Source of the DNA: Pyropia haitanensis
Lineage: Eukaryota; Rhodophyta; Bangiophyceae; Bangiales; Bangiaceae
Reading direction: 5' to 3'
Length of the DNA: 64,000 nt
Assembly: GCA_008729055.1 (NCBI GenBank)
Contig: SDUX01000002.1
Coordinates: 7,417,485 to 7,481,484, forward strand
Shown here one piece after another: positions 42,589-52,463 of this stretch. Made by a program: the position numbers and the translations under genes. Every line of letters begins with the position of its first letter. Position 1 is the stretch's first letter. The notes under the pieces are model-generated. The model worked only from the letters and a program-made list of their open reading frames with translations, was not told where the DNA came from and did no database searches.

Positions 42589-43869
42589 GCCGGGCGGGTA
42601 GCCATGCACCTACTGGGCATTTTCATGGGGGTAAGCCGGCGCAGGGTATGGGGTCCTGCCGCTCGCGACGCAAACGAACAGTTTTTCATCTTCCACGCTG
42701 GGCGCGCATCCGCACCTATTGTTTGTGGGCCGCTGCTCTTCTCTCCTACTCCCTTCTAGTCGTTTTGTACATGTATTCTGCACAGATTCGTTCACAAATG
42801 GAAACACGTATATTCCTCTTTCACATGAGCCAGTCGCTGTCTCTGTACCTCGTCTCTGTTCGCTTCCTGATGCAGTCGCGGTTTCCTCGGGGATCCAGTA
42901 GGAGGGCTAGCGCTCAAAACAGCTCGAGCATTGTCTTCGTGTGGATGTCAGAGCATGGCGATGGAAGAGGCAGGTGGGACATGGTCCAGTAAGGGCAGAC
43001 AAGCTGGCTTGTACGGCAGTGTGATGCATAAACCTGCTCCTGTGTATGAGCCGCTTCTGAAACTGAACGTGGACGCCACCGGCTGCGTTCAGCCAGAGTG
43101 CACCTCTCTGTCTCTACTTCACCACCGCATGGGAATCTCTTGAGAAGAGTGGACATCAGTTGCCATCATCAATGACACCTCCTTCATGGTACCCACAAGT
43201 ATGCTCACTGGTGTCGGGGACGGCGGCGGCCGCCGCGGAAGAGGCGAAAAGAAACTGGGACAGTAGGGAGACTGTCTGGGAGAGAGCAGGAACCAACGCT
43301 ACAACTGCAGTAGCACTGTCAGCGGCAGCGCGAGAATAGCGATCACGCTAGTACTGGAGAGACATCCACCGCTCGCAGACAGCGCTTCAGCGTTGGTGGT
43401 GAGCAAGTGCGAGTGGTAGCGCCACAAAGTGATCGCAAAGAAGGCTACTGACGAGTAGATGAGCGGCACAGGTTACATTGGCCTGTGCCATTCCTGTATG
43501 GCTTGTACCCGCCGATATGGTGTGACTCCTGATGGCGACTCGGGTGACACCAGAGGTACTGGGTGGGCCCGGGGAGTGACCCTCGTAGGCAACAAGGGTG
43601 GCAGCGTGGGATTGGGTGTGGGGAAGGGGGTGCCGCTGGCGGTGGCCGCCAAGCACGATTTTTCTGTGGGTGCCGGAGCCGTTGCCAAGGGGTTTGCTAT
43701 CGGCAGACAACGCGGTACCATGTACATGGTGTGTAGTGGTTCTCTTCAGCGATACACGGCATCAGCGAGGAAAAAAAGTATATTAAGGGAACCCAAACAG
43801 CATCGAGCGTTTCCTGTGCAGAAGGGAAGAAAGGAGAGGCGGATGATGAGACAACAGCAGCGCGCGGAC
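42589..43869. other. 1.3 kb spacer between the convergent paralogues; no gene supported
   Basis: Composition is close to even GC. Open frames (for example 43459-44367, antisense to copy B) contain no independent domain. It presumably holds two 3' untranslated regions. Confidence 0.4.
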
Positions 43870-44304
43870 CTACTGGGACAGTCCAACCTCGGCCGGAGTC
43901 GCCTCTCCTTGCTCCACAGCAACCTCGGCGGGCTTGTCAAACGGCACAATGGTCACCAGGGCAGCGCTAACCAACAGTGCAGCGGCAATGGCGGCCGCAA
44001 TCTTGGGCACGTTGGTAGGCGTGCTCTGGCTGACCGACACCGGCGGCACCTTGGCGTAGATGTTGGTGGAACCCTCGGCGTCCTTGGTCGCGCCAGGGGC
44101 GGTCGGCTCGTCCCCACGCGCCTCACCAGACACCTCCTTGTCCCGCACGTCCTGGGCCTTGTCCCCAACCGTCTTGTACTTGTCCTTCTCAGAGGACATG
44201 CGCAGCGAGGCGGCCCGCGCTGCGGGGCGGCCAGTGGTGCACGTGGCGTTGACGGGCCGACCGGCGACAAAGGCCGAGGCCGCAGAGGCAACAGCAAAAG
44301 CCAT
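43870..44304 (-). CDS. Putative plastid single-pass membrane protein, unknown family, copy B
   Basis: 144 residues, paralogous to the product of 42160-42588. The order is the same: transit peptide (MAFAVASAASAFVAGRPV), hydrophilic stretch (EKDKYKTVGDKAQDVRDKE, EPTAPGATKDAEGSTNIYA), one membrane segment (IAAAIAAALLVSAALVTIVPF) and the tail VAVEQGEATPAEVGL. Conserved words are GDKAQ, ARG, EPT.PG, KD.EG.TNIYA, VPF.K and VEQGEA, spread over the whole mature part, so both copies are under constraint. The transit peptides differ except for the first six residues. Family unknown. The convergent arrangement and 1.3 kb spacing point to an old inverted duplication rather than a fresh tandem copy. Confidence 0.82.
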   Translation of the reverse strand: MAFAVASAASAFVAGRPVNATCTTGRPAARAASLRMSSEKDKYKTVGDKAQDVRDKEVSGEARGDEPTAPGATKDAEGSTNIYAKVPPVSVSQSTPTNVPKIAAAIAAALLVSAALVTIVPFDKPAEVAVEQGEATPAEVGLSQ

Positions 44305-47300
44305 CGTGGAAGTGGGGGAAGGGGGCGGCAAGAGGTGCGAAGGCGGGGGAGCGTGCGGGGTGTGTGAAGAGACAGGGCAGTGCGTGGTGGCGACCGAGAG
44401 TGTGGGGGACGAACTGATGGGCGCAGCGGGGATAGCGGGGGGGTGGCTGGTGGTTTTGTGCGCGCAGCGAGCCGTTGCACGCAGTCGGTGCAAGGGGCGG
44501 CTGTGGGGAAACAATGCACGCTCAGTAGGGGCCCGCACCCAGCTCGCCGATCTCGGTCTCCCGCTGGCCTGGACAGACCCACAGTGGATGCCCCCCACCC
44601 TCACACCCCATCAGGCAGCACCGAGGGGGAAGCGGTTGAGCGCGCGTGCGCGCGGTGGGCTGCCGTGAGACGCCCTACGAAGCGCCTCTGCCGGCGACCC
44701 CGTGGCAGTTGCCGCCGGTGCACGAGCGATTTGCATGAAAGCAGGATGCATCCTGTGCGACACTCGCCGGAAGCGCGAGATCGCGATCGCGGTCCGAGCG
44801 GAGTCTGGCGTGTGTGCCAGATATTTCCACGAACAGCTCTCTGTTGCACAGTACTGCGCTCGTTCGCTGCAGTGCGGTCGTGACAGCGAATTACAGCACG
44901 AGTACGAACGTCATCATAAATCTCTCCTTGACTGCACTTGGCCATTGACACCGCAGAGTACAATACAACACTACAGAATTTCAATCGTTTCCGCCCGCGT
45001 GTCCGTCAGAGGCAACCACGCGTCCTCGGCGCCAGCGAGGTGCCGTGCGTCGGACCCAACCGGTGCGCTGTCGGATCCCCGGGCTCTGACAGAGCCGCCG
45101 CTCGTCTACCTGACTGGCGCACCTCGACAGGACAGCCCGCCGTGTGACCCACTCTACCACCCGCGTGTGGTCCCAGAGCACGCCGACGCCGCACAGGGAT
45201 GGCCTGGCGCGGCACGAGGCGGATCCACGGCTCTGGCTTGGGAATTGAAGTGGCACAGGCAGCCACCGCACTCTCGCTGTCTGGACGCCGTCCCGCACAC
45301 GCGCGGAGGTCCGGGTCGCACACGCCGTGACGCTGATCGCTGATGTGGGACGGCCCGTCGTCTGCTCCCCTTTCACCACCCCGGCCCGCCCACGTGCGGC
45401 TCTGTGGTCCCCGCGCCGGTGCACGCCCCGCTCACTCCGTGATGGAAGGACCGCTTGTCTCTGTCAACGCTTGGCTCGTGGGTGCCCACCCTTTGTACCC
45501 GCCGGCCTGCGGCCGGCCATCCGCTCGTCAGCCCCAATTCCGGGCAATTTCTGTGCCCCGCCGGAGAGGGGTCTCTCGGCTGCCCCTCTCGAGAGGCCCC
45601 TCTTGTGGCCGAGCAAGCGTCCAGGGCCGCTGCCACCAACTCTGCCGGGTCCGAGGCCGGCCCAGCGGCGGGCCACCCTGTGGGGCAGTGTCCCGCGCGC
45701 CGACGGGGGCATCCCCGCAGGGGCACCCACGCGCGGGTGTCCGTCGTCCACGTTCACGGCACCGTCGGGGCACCCCCTGCTGCCGTTGCCGGTGGTCCAC
45801 GTTCTGCCCTCCCCCCTCCTCTTTCGCAGTCCTCGGCGGCCCCCCCGGCAGGCTACGCCCGACACCACGTCTCCGCGGCGCGGGATCCCATTTTGCACGG
45901 CGGCTGGGGAGCCCGAGCCGCGCCCCGTGGCCACCTCGCCCCCCCCGACACCTGGCCGTGACAGAGCCGGTCGGCGTGTCAGTTGTTGACCACCACCACA
46001 AACCTGGCGTGAATCCGGATGGGCGTGCTGTCACCACCACCCGACCAACAAAACCGCCGCTCCGCCCTCCCCGACCTCTGTCAACGGAGTGCCCGCGACA
46101 GCATATGGGGAGGGGGGTGGAGGGGCTTGCAAGCAACGAGCCCCTCGCGGGCGAAGACTTCAGACGCGTGGCGCGGGAGGACGCGCTCCCCCCCCCGTCC
46201 GTGGGGCGCTCGTGGCGGGCTTCCCCTTTTCTCGATTGTTTGGGTAGGGGTAGAGGACGGTGGCGCGCGACGCGGGTTCCTCCTTTGGAGCATTCTTTCC
46301 CCCCGCTCTTGGGGGCGGGCACTTGGCGGACGTCCATAGGGGTGGCGGCGGCGTGCCGTCAGCTTTGAGAGAGAGACCGCGAGCGTAGGGGGGCGGCGCC
46401 CAGCGCGGGCCACCATCTGATCTGGCCGATGCCAGCCGCGGCAGGGGCTCCTCCAGCCTAGCCCTCCCGCGCCTCTCTCCGCCGCCGCAGCGCCTCCCCA
46501 CAGCCACCCAGCAATCCCTTACATCTGGCTCAGGTCACCCAATTCTACACAGCAATGGCTGGTCACGGCTCCCCGCCGTCACCCCCCCCCCCCCCTGTGC
46601 AGTGCGGTTGAGGGGACGGGGGGGCAACGGGACCGGCGCGTGGGACGGCTCCCGCCGTGGACTTTCCGCCGTTTGGAAATCCAGACATGCGGGCGCGGCC
46701 ATCTGCGCAGCCCCGGGCGGGCCCCCCCCGCCCCCCCCCCCCCGCAGCGCGGCCCTTTGACTGGGGCGTTTGTTGCACTGCCGCGTCAGCCTGTTTCCCC
46801 CCCAGCGGGTCCGCCGGGGGTCACAGAGCGCGTGACCTGTCGGCCGCCGCCGGGCGCCGCGTTTCCCACCCACGCCGCCGACACCCGTCGCCACGCCATC
46901 GCAACACGACCCCCCCCCCCCCCCCCCCCGCTCCCCCCTCGCCCCACCGCGGACCAGAGGGGGGGGGGGGGGGGGGGGAAAGCCGTTGGCTACGGTGCCG
47001 GCGGCGGCACTGTGGCGGCCGCGGCGGTGGGAGTGGGCAGCACCGGCGGTGCGCGCTCGGCCGGGCGGGTGCGGGGCCGGGACGACAGATCGGCGGCCGT
47101 CCCCCCCCCCCGGCTGCGCCGTGGGCGGCGGGGGCGGGCCCCCAGTGGCGCCCGGTCTATTCATTCCGGCGGGCCGTCTGCGCCGCCGCCACGCTCCCCC
47201 CGGTCCAGCCATACGCGAGCTCACGCGGCTAGGCGGGGGAGCGCGAGAGTCTGGGGCGCCGGCGGCGGCGACGACGGCCGCGGCGGGGGGCGGATCGCAC

Positions 47301-48403
47301 GCACGGGCGGCGTCGAGGACGCGCGTGTGTGTCTTCCCCCGCGGTGGGGGCCTGCGCGGCCGCCCCCGTTCCGCCATCGTGGGCGCCGTTGCTGGGGGGG
47401 TGTCCCCCGGATGGGTGGTGACAGGCCTGCCGCCTGCCACTGTCGCATGGCGGGGGCGGCCGCGCCTCCACCGATAGGGTGGGTGGGGGTGGCGGTGGGG
47501 CGTGCGCGGGCGCCCTGGGCGGCGCGCAACGCCCCGCCAGCCTGCCAGTCTGCTGTGCGGCGGCCGACCCTGCCCCTCTCGCGCGGTGATTCTTTGTTGT
47601 TGTACGCTCCTGCTTCTCTGTATCCCCGCTGTAGAGGCGGGTATGGGAGGGGGAGAGGGCGGGGGGGGCGGAGGAGGAGCGTACGGCGGCTACTGGCAGC
47701 GCGCCCCCTACCTAGACAACGTGGGCGTTGAGAGGGGACGGCGGTGGGCTGTCGACACCCCAGCCCGCACCCCTCTCCGCGACGGGGCAGCGTCCTACGG
47801 GGGGCGGGGAGGAGGCAGCGTTGGCGTGGCACCAGCCCAACCGACCGCGAGCCACCCACCCCGGCGGCGACCCCCAGGTGCACCCCCCCTTTCCGACGGC
47901 GGCGGGGGCGTGTCTCCACCGCCGCGCCGCGGTGTCTGTTTGAGGGGCTGCCACCTGACGCACGCCGCGGGCACGTCCCCACATATACACACCCCCGCGC
48001 CCGTCGGGTCGCGCGGCGGACGCCGCGCTGGGTGTGGCGGCGGCGTGGGCGGCGGCGCCTGTGTGCGGGGCCGAACGGGGGGGCGCGCGGCCCCTTTTTC
48101 TGCACAGCCCCCCCCCCCCCCCCCTCCATCGGGAGTCGAGGTGGTGCTGTGCGCACGGCCCACTTTTTTGTTCCCCTCCCAGCGCGGACCGGCCAGGCCG
48201 CGGTCGACACCGCCGGCTGAGCAGCGCGCCACCCCCGCCGGCTACCCACCGCCGACGGTGGAGGAGGCTGTGTAGATAAGCCGCTGCGCTTGGTGCTTCG
48301 TGCCCCTCTGCGCGCGCGCGCGGCGCCGACGCTCCGAGCTTGCGTCCCGTCCGCGGCCGTCCTCCCCAGTCCCGCCCCGACCGTCCCTCCCCCCCCGCAC
48401 GGC
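44305..48403. other. 4.1 kb gene-poor region; no gene supported
   Basis: The first 100 bases are the C/T-rich leader (on the minus strand) of copy B. The rest holds many overlapping open frames on both strands without domains, C/G homopolymers (46579-46592, 46912-46930, 46961-46978, 48110-48124) and GC-rich spacer. A frame from 47502 to 48275 has a hydrophobic stretch (VILCCCTLLLLCIPAVEAG) that could be a signal peptide, but the rest is Gly/Pro/Arg shadow sequence. The last 300 bases presumably hold the CESA promoter and leader. Confidence 0.4.
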
Positions 48404-51400
48404 ATGGACTCGGACCACGACGGGTCGCCGTCTGGGGCGCTGCCGCCCACGGGCCACCACCGGCCGCCGTTTGAGGCGGTCGGCCACCGCGTCGCGGCCG
48501 GCGGCGCCTTCCCCGACGAGTTTTCGTCTGGCCAGCTGGCCTCCCTGCTCCGCGGTGGTGGCGGCGGCGGGAGTGGCGGCTCGTCTGCCGAGTCCGTCTC
48601 GCTCGCCGGCTCGGAGAGCACCCGCCGCGCGATGCACACGGTGCCGCCGCCGACGGCCTTCTCCTCCCTCGGCGACGCGTCGTCGCTGGTGGACGAGGAC
48701 GACATGATGGGCGGCGGCGGCAGCAGCGTTGGCGGCGACCGGGACGATGGCGCCAGTGGGCGCGGCGGCCCGGCGCCCTCCCTCCGCTCCTACCACAGCC
48801 GCAGCCTGTCGCTGTCCACCCGTCGGACGGGGAGCTCGGACGTGGGCGGCGGCGGCGGCGGGCGGCCGGGCAGCATCCGCTCCCGCGCGGCCAGCCGGGC
48901 GGCGACGAGCACCAGCCGCCGCGCGTCGGTGGCGGGCGCCGCCGCCGGCGCGCGGGCGGCGTCGGTGCTCGCGCCCGGCGACGGGCACGCCGAGGACCTG
49001 CGCGTCAAGGAGCTGGCCATGTTTGAGTGGTCGGGCGGCGGCCGCATGGTCTTCCTCGTCGGCAACTGGGACGGCTACACGGACCGGGTGCCGATGGAGA
49101 GCGTCAAGACGGGCTGCTTCCGCGCCGCCGTCGAGGTGCCCGTCGGGCGCCTCGAGTACAAGTTCATCGTCGACGGCAAGGAAAAGTACAACCCGGACGC
49201 GCCGACGGCGGTGGACGAGGCGACGGGCGTGCGGGTCAACGTGCGCCACGGGGACGACACGCTGCCGGCGGGGGTGCTCGGCGCGGGCGGGGTGGTCGAC
49301 GGGGGCGCCGGCGGGGACGGGTCCAAGGGCCACCCGTCGCGGCGGCGGCGGCTGATGTCGCGCATCAGCGGGCTGGACCTCTACTCGGAGTTTAGCGTGC
49401 AGCAGGTGGTGTCCATGTTCCTCTTCCGCCTCTTTTATCTCGCCATGATCCCCGCCGGCGCCTACTACTTTTACTGGCTCATCGCGCGGGGGGGCAACGA
49501 GAACGCGCCGGCCAACTGGATTGTGTTTATCACCGCCGAGATGCTCTCCTACTTTTCCGCCATCATCAGCCTGTTTGGGATGTGGAAGCCGGTCAAGCGG
49601 CGGTGGCGGAGCCTGGACTCGCTGCGGCCGGCGCTGCCCGAGGCCGACTGGCCGACCGTGGACGTCATCATCTGTCACTACAAGGAGGACACGGAGCAGC
49701 TGCGGCAGACCATCCGGGCGGCGATGAAGCTCGACTACCCGGCGCACCTGCTGCACATCCTGATTGCGGATGACGGGTTCTTCCCAACGTCCAAGCTCGT
49801 CGAGCGGAGTGACATTGGGCTTGCCCTGTACCAGACGTGCGTGGAGGAGGCTGGCTACGACCCCCTCGTCGAGGAGACGATGAACGAGAAGGGCCTCGTC
49901 GAGCACTACACGGTCAAGGCGGGCGACAACCTGCCCCGCCACGACTGTGCGGTCGAGGCGCACCAGTTTGAGTTTGGCCCCTACGGCGCGGACATGTACG
50001 CGCCCGGCGCGCTGCCGCGGCTGTCGCTCGTCGCGCGCGTCAAGCCGGCGGACGCGCACAACAAGGCGGGCAACATCAACAACGTGCTCTCCAACAGCAA
50101 CGCCGACGGCAAGATCGTGCTCTTCCTCGACGCGGACATGAAGCCGGTGGAGAGCTACCTCCTCCGCGTGCTGCCGCTGCTCCTCGAGGAGCAGCGCAGC
50201 GACAGCCTCCAGTCGCAGCTCATCCAGGCGGAAGACCCGGAGCTCGGCGCGGGCACCTCCAAGTCGTGGCAGATCAACCGGGATATCGGGTTTGTCGGCT
50301 GCCCGCAGCGGTTTGCCAACGTCAGCGGCGACCACCCAGACTACTGTGCCCACCGCAACGCCATCTACTATGACGGCATCTGCACGGGCCGGGACGGCTT
50401 TGGCATGACGGACTTTGTCGGCACGAACGCGTGCTGGCGGCGGGAGGTGCTCAACGAGATTGGCGGCTTTGTGTACGGCTCCGTGACGGAGGACACGCTG
50501 ACGTCCAACGAGGTGCACCGGCGCGGCTACATCTCCCGCTACGCCGACGAGGACCTGTGCTGGGGGGAGGCGCCCGTCACCGTCGCGGCGGCGCTGCTGC
50601 AGCGGCAGCGGTGGGCCAAGGGCGCCATCATGAACGGCCTGCGCATCTTCAAGGGCGCCGCCAAGGAGCGCAAGGAGATGCTGCTTAGCCGAGGCAAGCC
50701 GTCCGAGCTGTCAGAGTTTTACGCCTACCGCCGGCAGCAGCGTAAGCCCAACAACGCGTTTGTGTCGACCATGTTTTGGCTCGACAGCACGCTCTACCCG
50801 CTCCTCGGCTGGGGCGCGTTTGGCTACGTTTTCTGCGCCATCTACTACCTCATCACCGCGGCGGCGCCCATCTCGCCGACGAGCACCCAGTCCCTGGCGG
50901 GCGCGTTCGTCACCTACTATTTTATCCGGTACGGCGCCTTCTTCTCCGCCTTTTACGAGGTCGACATGACGGACGTGCTGCGCTCCCAGCAGTGCTGGTT
51001 CTCGTACAGCTTTGCGCACACGGTGGGCGTGTGGGACGCCCTCTTTGGCGGCTCCAAGTTTGGGTGGGTGGCCAACACGGGCCAGCGCCACCGGCGGTCG
51101 TGGCTCGAGTGGTTCAACATCCTGACGCTCGGCACGCTGCTCGGCGGCATCGTCTGGCGCCTCATCGCGTTTATCGTGATTGACGAGGCGTGCGCGCCGT
51201 ACGAGAACTTTGGGGCGGTCGCGTTTGGCGGCTACGTCGCGTGGATGATGGCGCCCGTCGCGCTGGTCAGCCTCAACGAGCGCCTGTCGTCGGCGGATGA
51301 GAACGAGCGGGAGGGCAAGCCCCTGCCCGTGCCGACACCCATCATTGCCGCGGCGGTCACCATCCTCGGCGTCGTGTTTCTGTCGGGCTGGGCCAACGCG

Positions 51401-51427
51401 CGGTGTGGCATCGAGGCGCGCGGCTGA
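48404..51427 (+). CDS. Cellulose synthase (CESA) with an N-terminal CBM48 module
   Basis: A single exon of 1007 residues. Residues 1-200 are Gly/Ser/Arg-rich. Residues about 206-285 (MFEWSGGGRMVFLVGNWDGY, YKFIVDGKEKYNPDAP) form a CBM48/AMPK-type glycogen-binding fold, as reported for red algal CESAs. Two membrane segments follow (VSMFLFRLFYLAMIPAG and a second near WIVFITAEMLSYF), then a processive GT2 domain with D456-D457 (IADDG), D576-A-D578 (FLDADM), the catalytic base in TED (D697) and Q733-R-Q-R-W737. Five or six C-terminal membrane helices end the protein. It adds glucose from UDP-glucose to a beta-1,4-glucan at the plasma membrane. The plant-type zinc finger and CSR/P-CR inserts are absent. 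A related glycan product cannot be excluded, because bangiophyte walls are rich in mannan and xylan. Start chosen as the first ATG with plausible leader; an upstream in-frame ATG at 48290 exists. Confidence 0.92.
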   Translation: MDSDHDGSPSGALPPTGHHRPPFEAVGHRVAAGGAFPDEFSSGQLASLLRGGGGGGSGGSSAESVSLAGSESTRRAMHTVPPPTAFSSLGDASSLVDEDDMMGGGGSSVGGDRDDGASGRGGPAPSLRSYHSRSLSLSTRRTGSSDVGGGGGGRPGSIRSRAASRAATSTSRRASVAGAAAGARAASVLAPGDGHAEDLRVKELAMFEWSGGGRMVFLVGNWDGYTDRVPMESVKTGCFRAAVEVPVGRLEYKFIVDGKEKYNPDAPTAVDEATGVRVNVRHGDDTLPAGVLGAGGVVDGGAGGDGSKGHPSRRRRLMSRISGLDLYSEFSVQQVVSMFLFRLFYLAMIPAGAYYFYWLIARGGNENAPANWIVFITAEMLSYFSAIISLFGMWKPVKRRWRSLDSLRPALPEADWPTVDVIICHYKEDTEQLRQTIRAAMKLDYPAHLLHILIADDGFFPTSKLVERSDIGLALYQTCVEEAGYDPLVEETMNEKGLVEHYTVKAGDNLPRHDCAVEAHQFEFGPYGADMYAPGALPRLSLVARVKPADAHNKAGNINNVLSNSNADGKIVLFLDADMKPVESYLLRVLPLLLEEQRSDSLQSQLIQAEDPELGAGTSKSWQINRDIGFVGCPQRFANVSGDHPDYCAHRNAIYYDGICTGRDGFGMTDFVGTNACWRREVLNEIGGFVYGSVTEDTLTSNEVHRRGYISRYADEDLCWGEAPVTVAAALLQRQRWAKGAIMNGLRIFKGAAKERKEMLLSRGKPSELSEFYAYRRQQRKPNNAFVSTMFWLDSTLYPLLGWGAFGYVFCAIYYLITAAAPISPTSTQSLAGAFVTYYFIRYGAFFSAFYEVDMTDVLRSQQCWFSYSFAHTVGVWDALFGGSKFGWVANTGQRHRRSWLEWFNILTLGTLLGGIVWRLIAFIVIDEACAPYENFGAVAFGGYVAWMMAPVALVSLNERLSSADENEREGKPLPVPTPIIAAAVTILGVVFLSGWANARCGIEARG

Positions 51428-52463
51428 GGAAACGGGGGTGGGGGTGGGATGTAGGGGGGGGGGGGGGGGAGGAGGGGCGGGCGGGTGCGACTCGGCTCGG
51501 CTGCGGTTCCGCTCAGCCGCGCGCCGGCGCCGCTGGTCTTTCATTTTTCGTATCTGACTCTCAAAGGTAAAGCAAACCCAAGACGCACACGCGGCCGCCT
51601 CCCGCCCCGTCCACTCCCCCGACCTGCGTGCGCTGTGCGGCTGTGTGTCACAGAGAAAGAAAGGAAGTAACCCAGGGGGGCCCATTCCTCCAGTGGGGCA
51701 CGAAGGACGCCTCTTCGAAAGGGGAGGAAAAACAGGAGGTGGGTGTTGGGTCCCGTGATTGTCGCGAGGGGGGGGGGGGGAGGGAAGAGAGGGAACCGAT
51801 GGCCCCCCCTAGCTAGGAACGAAGTGGCGGGATGTGGGCAGGTCGTCCCGTGGAGCCGCCAATCGAGCTGGAGGGGTTGACCGCAAGCCGCGCAACCAGC
51901 TTCCCCACGGATGCGGCTGTCGGCCACGACAGTAGGTCCACAGCGCCAGCGGGGTGGCAAACAGTCCACGTTGTTGCCAAGGCGTCTGCATCCCCGTGCC
52001 GGTGGCGGCGACGGTGGTGAAAATGTCGGCGGCCCCGCTCTCCGGGTGACGGTCGTGGCTGTAGGGGTGGTGACGGCGGCGACAGGGGTGGTCATGGGAG
52101 TGAGGATGGCGGCGGCGGCGGCCGGTCCCGCTCTCTACCGCGCGGACCCAAGGGCGTCCACACGGCAGCCCTGGGCACGTGGGGGGGGGAAAAGGCGGCG
52201 GCGGTGCGTGGCTGACGGTGTCGGGGTGGGGTCGGGTCAGCTGCGCGGAGGCCGGGGGAGGATGGGAGGGCGCCTCGGCGGGCGGAAGCGAACGAAAGAG
52301 ACGGGGAAAGAGGGGGGAGCAGGACGCGGAACGGGTGGAACCACGTGCCGCGGTAGTTTTTCTGTGGGGAGTCGAGGAAAGGGAGGGGGAACGAAGCACG
52401 GGCGACCTCCCCGCGCCGCCAAAGGGGAAAGGGGCAGAATAGGGAGGCGGAAGCGGGACACGC
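51428..52463. other. 1.0 kb convergent spacer between CESA and eIF2A
   Basis: G-rich just after the CESA stop (51453-51469) and again near 51770-51780. No gene recognised. It presumably holds both 3' untranslated regions. Confidence 0.4.

Noticed and set aside
47502..48275. 257-codon frame with a hydrophobic, signal-peptide-like stretch
   Set aside because: The rest is Gly/Pro/Arg sequence also open in other frames, with no domain. The hydrophobic stretch may be chance translation of a T-rich patch.
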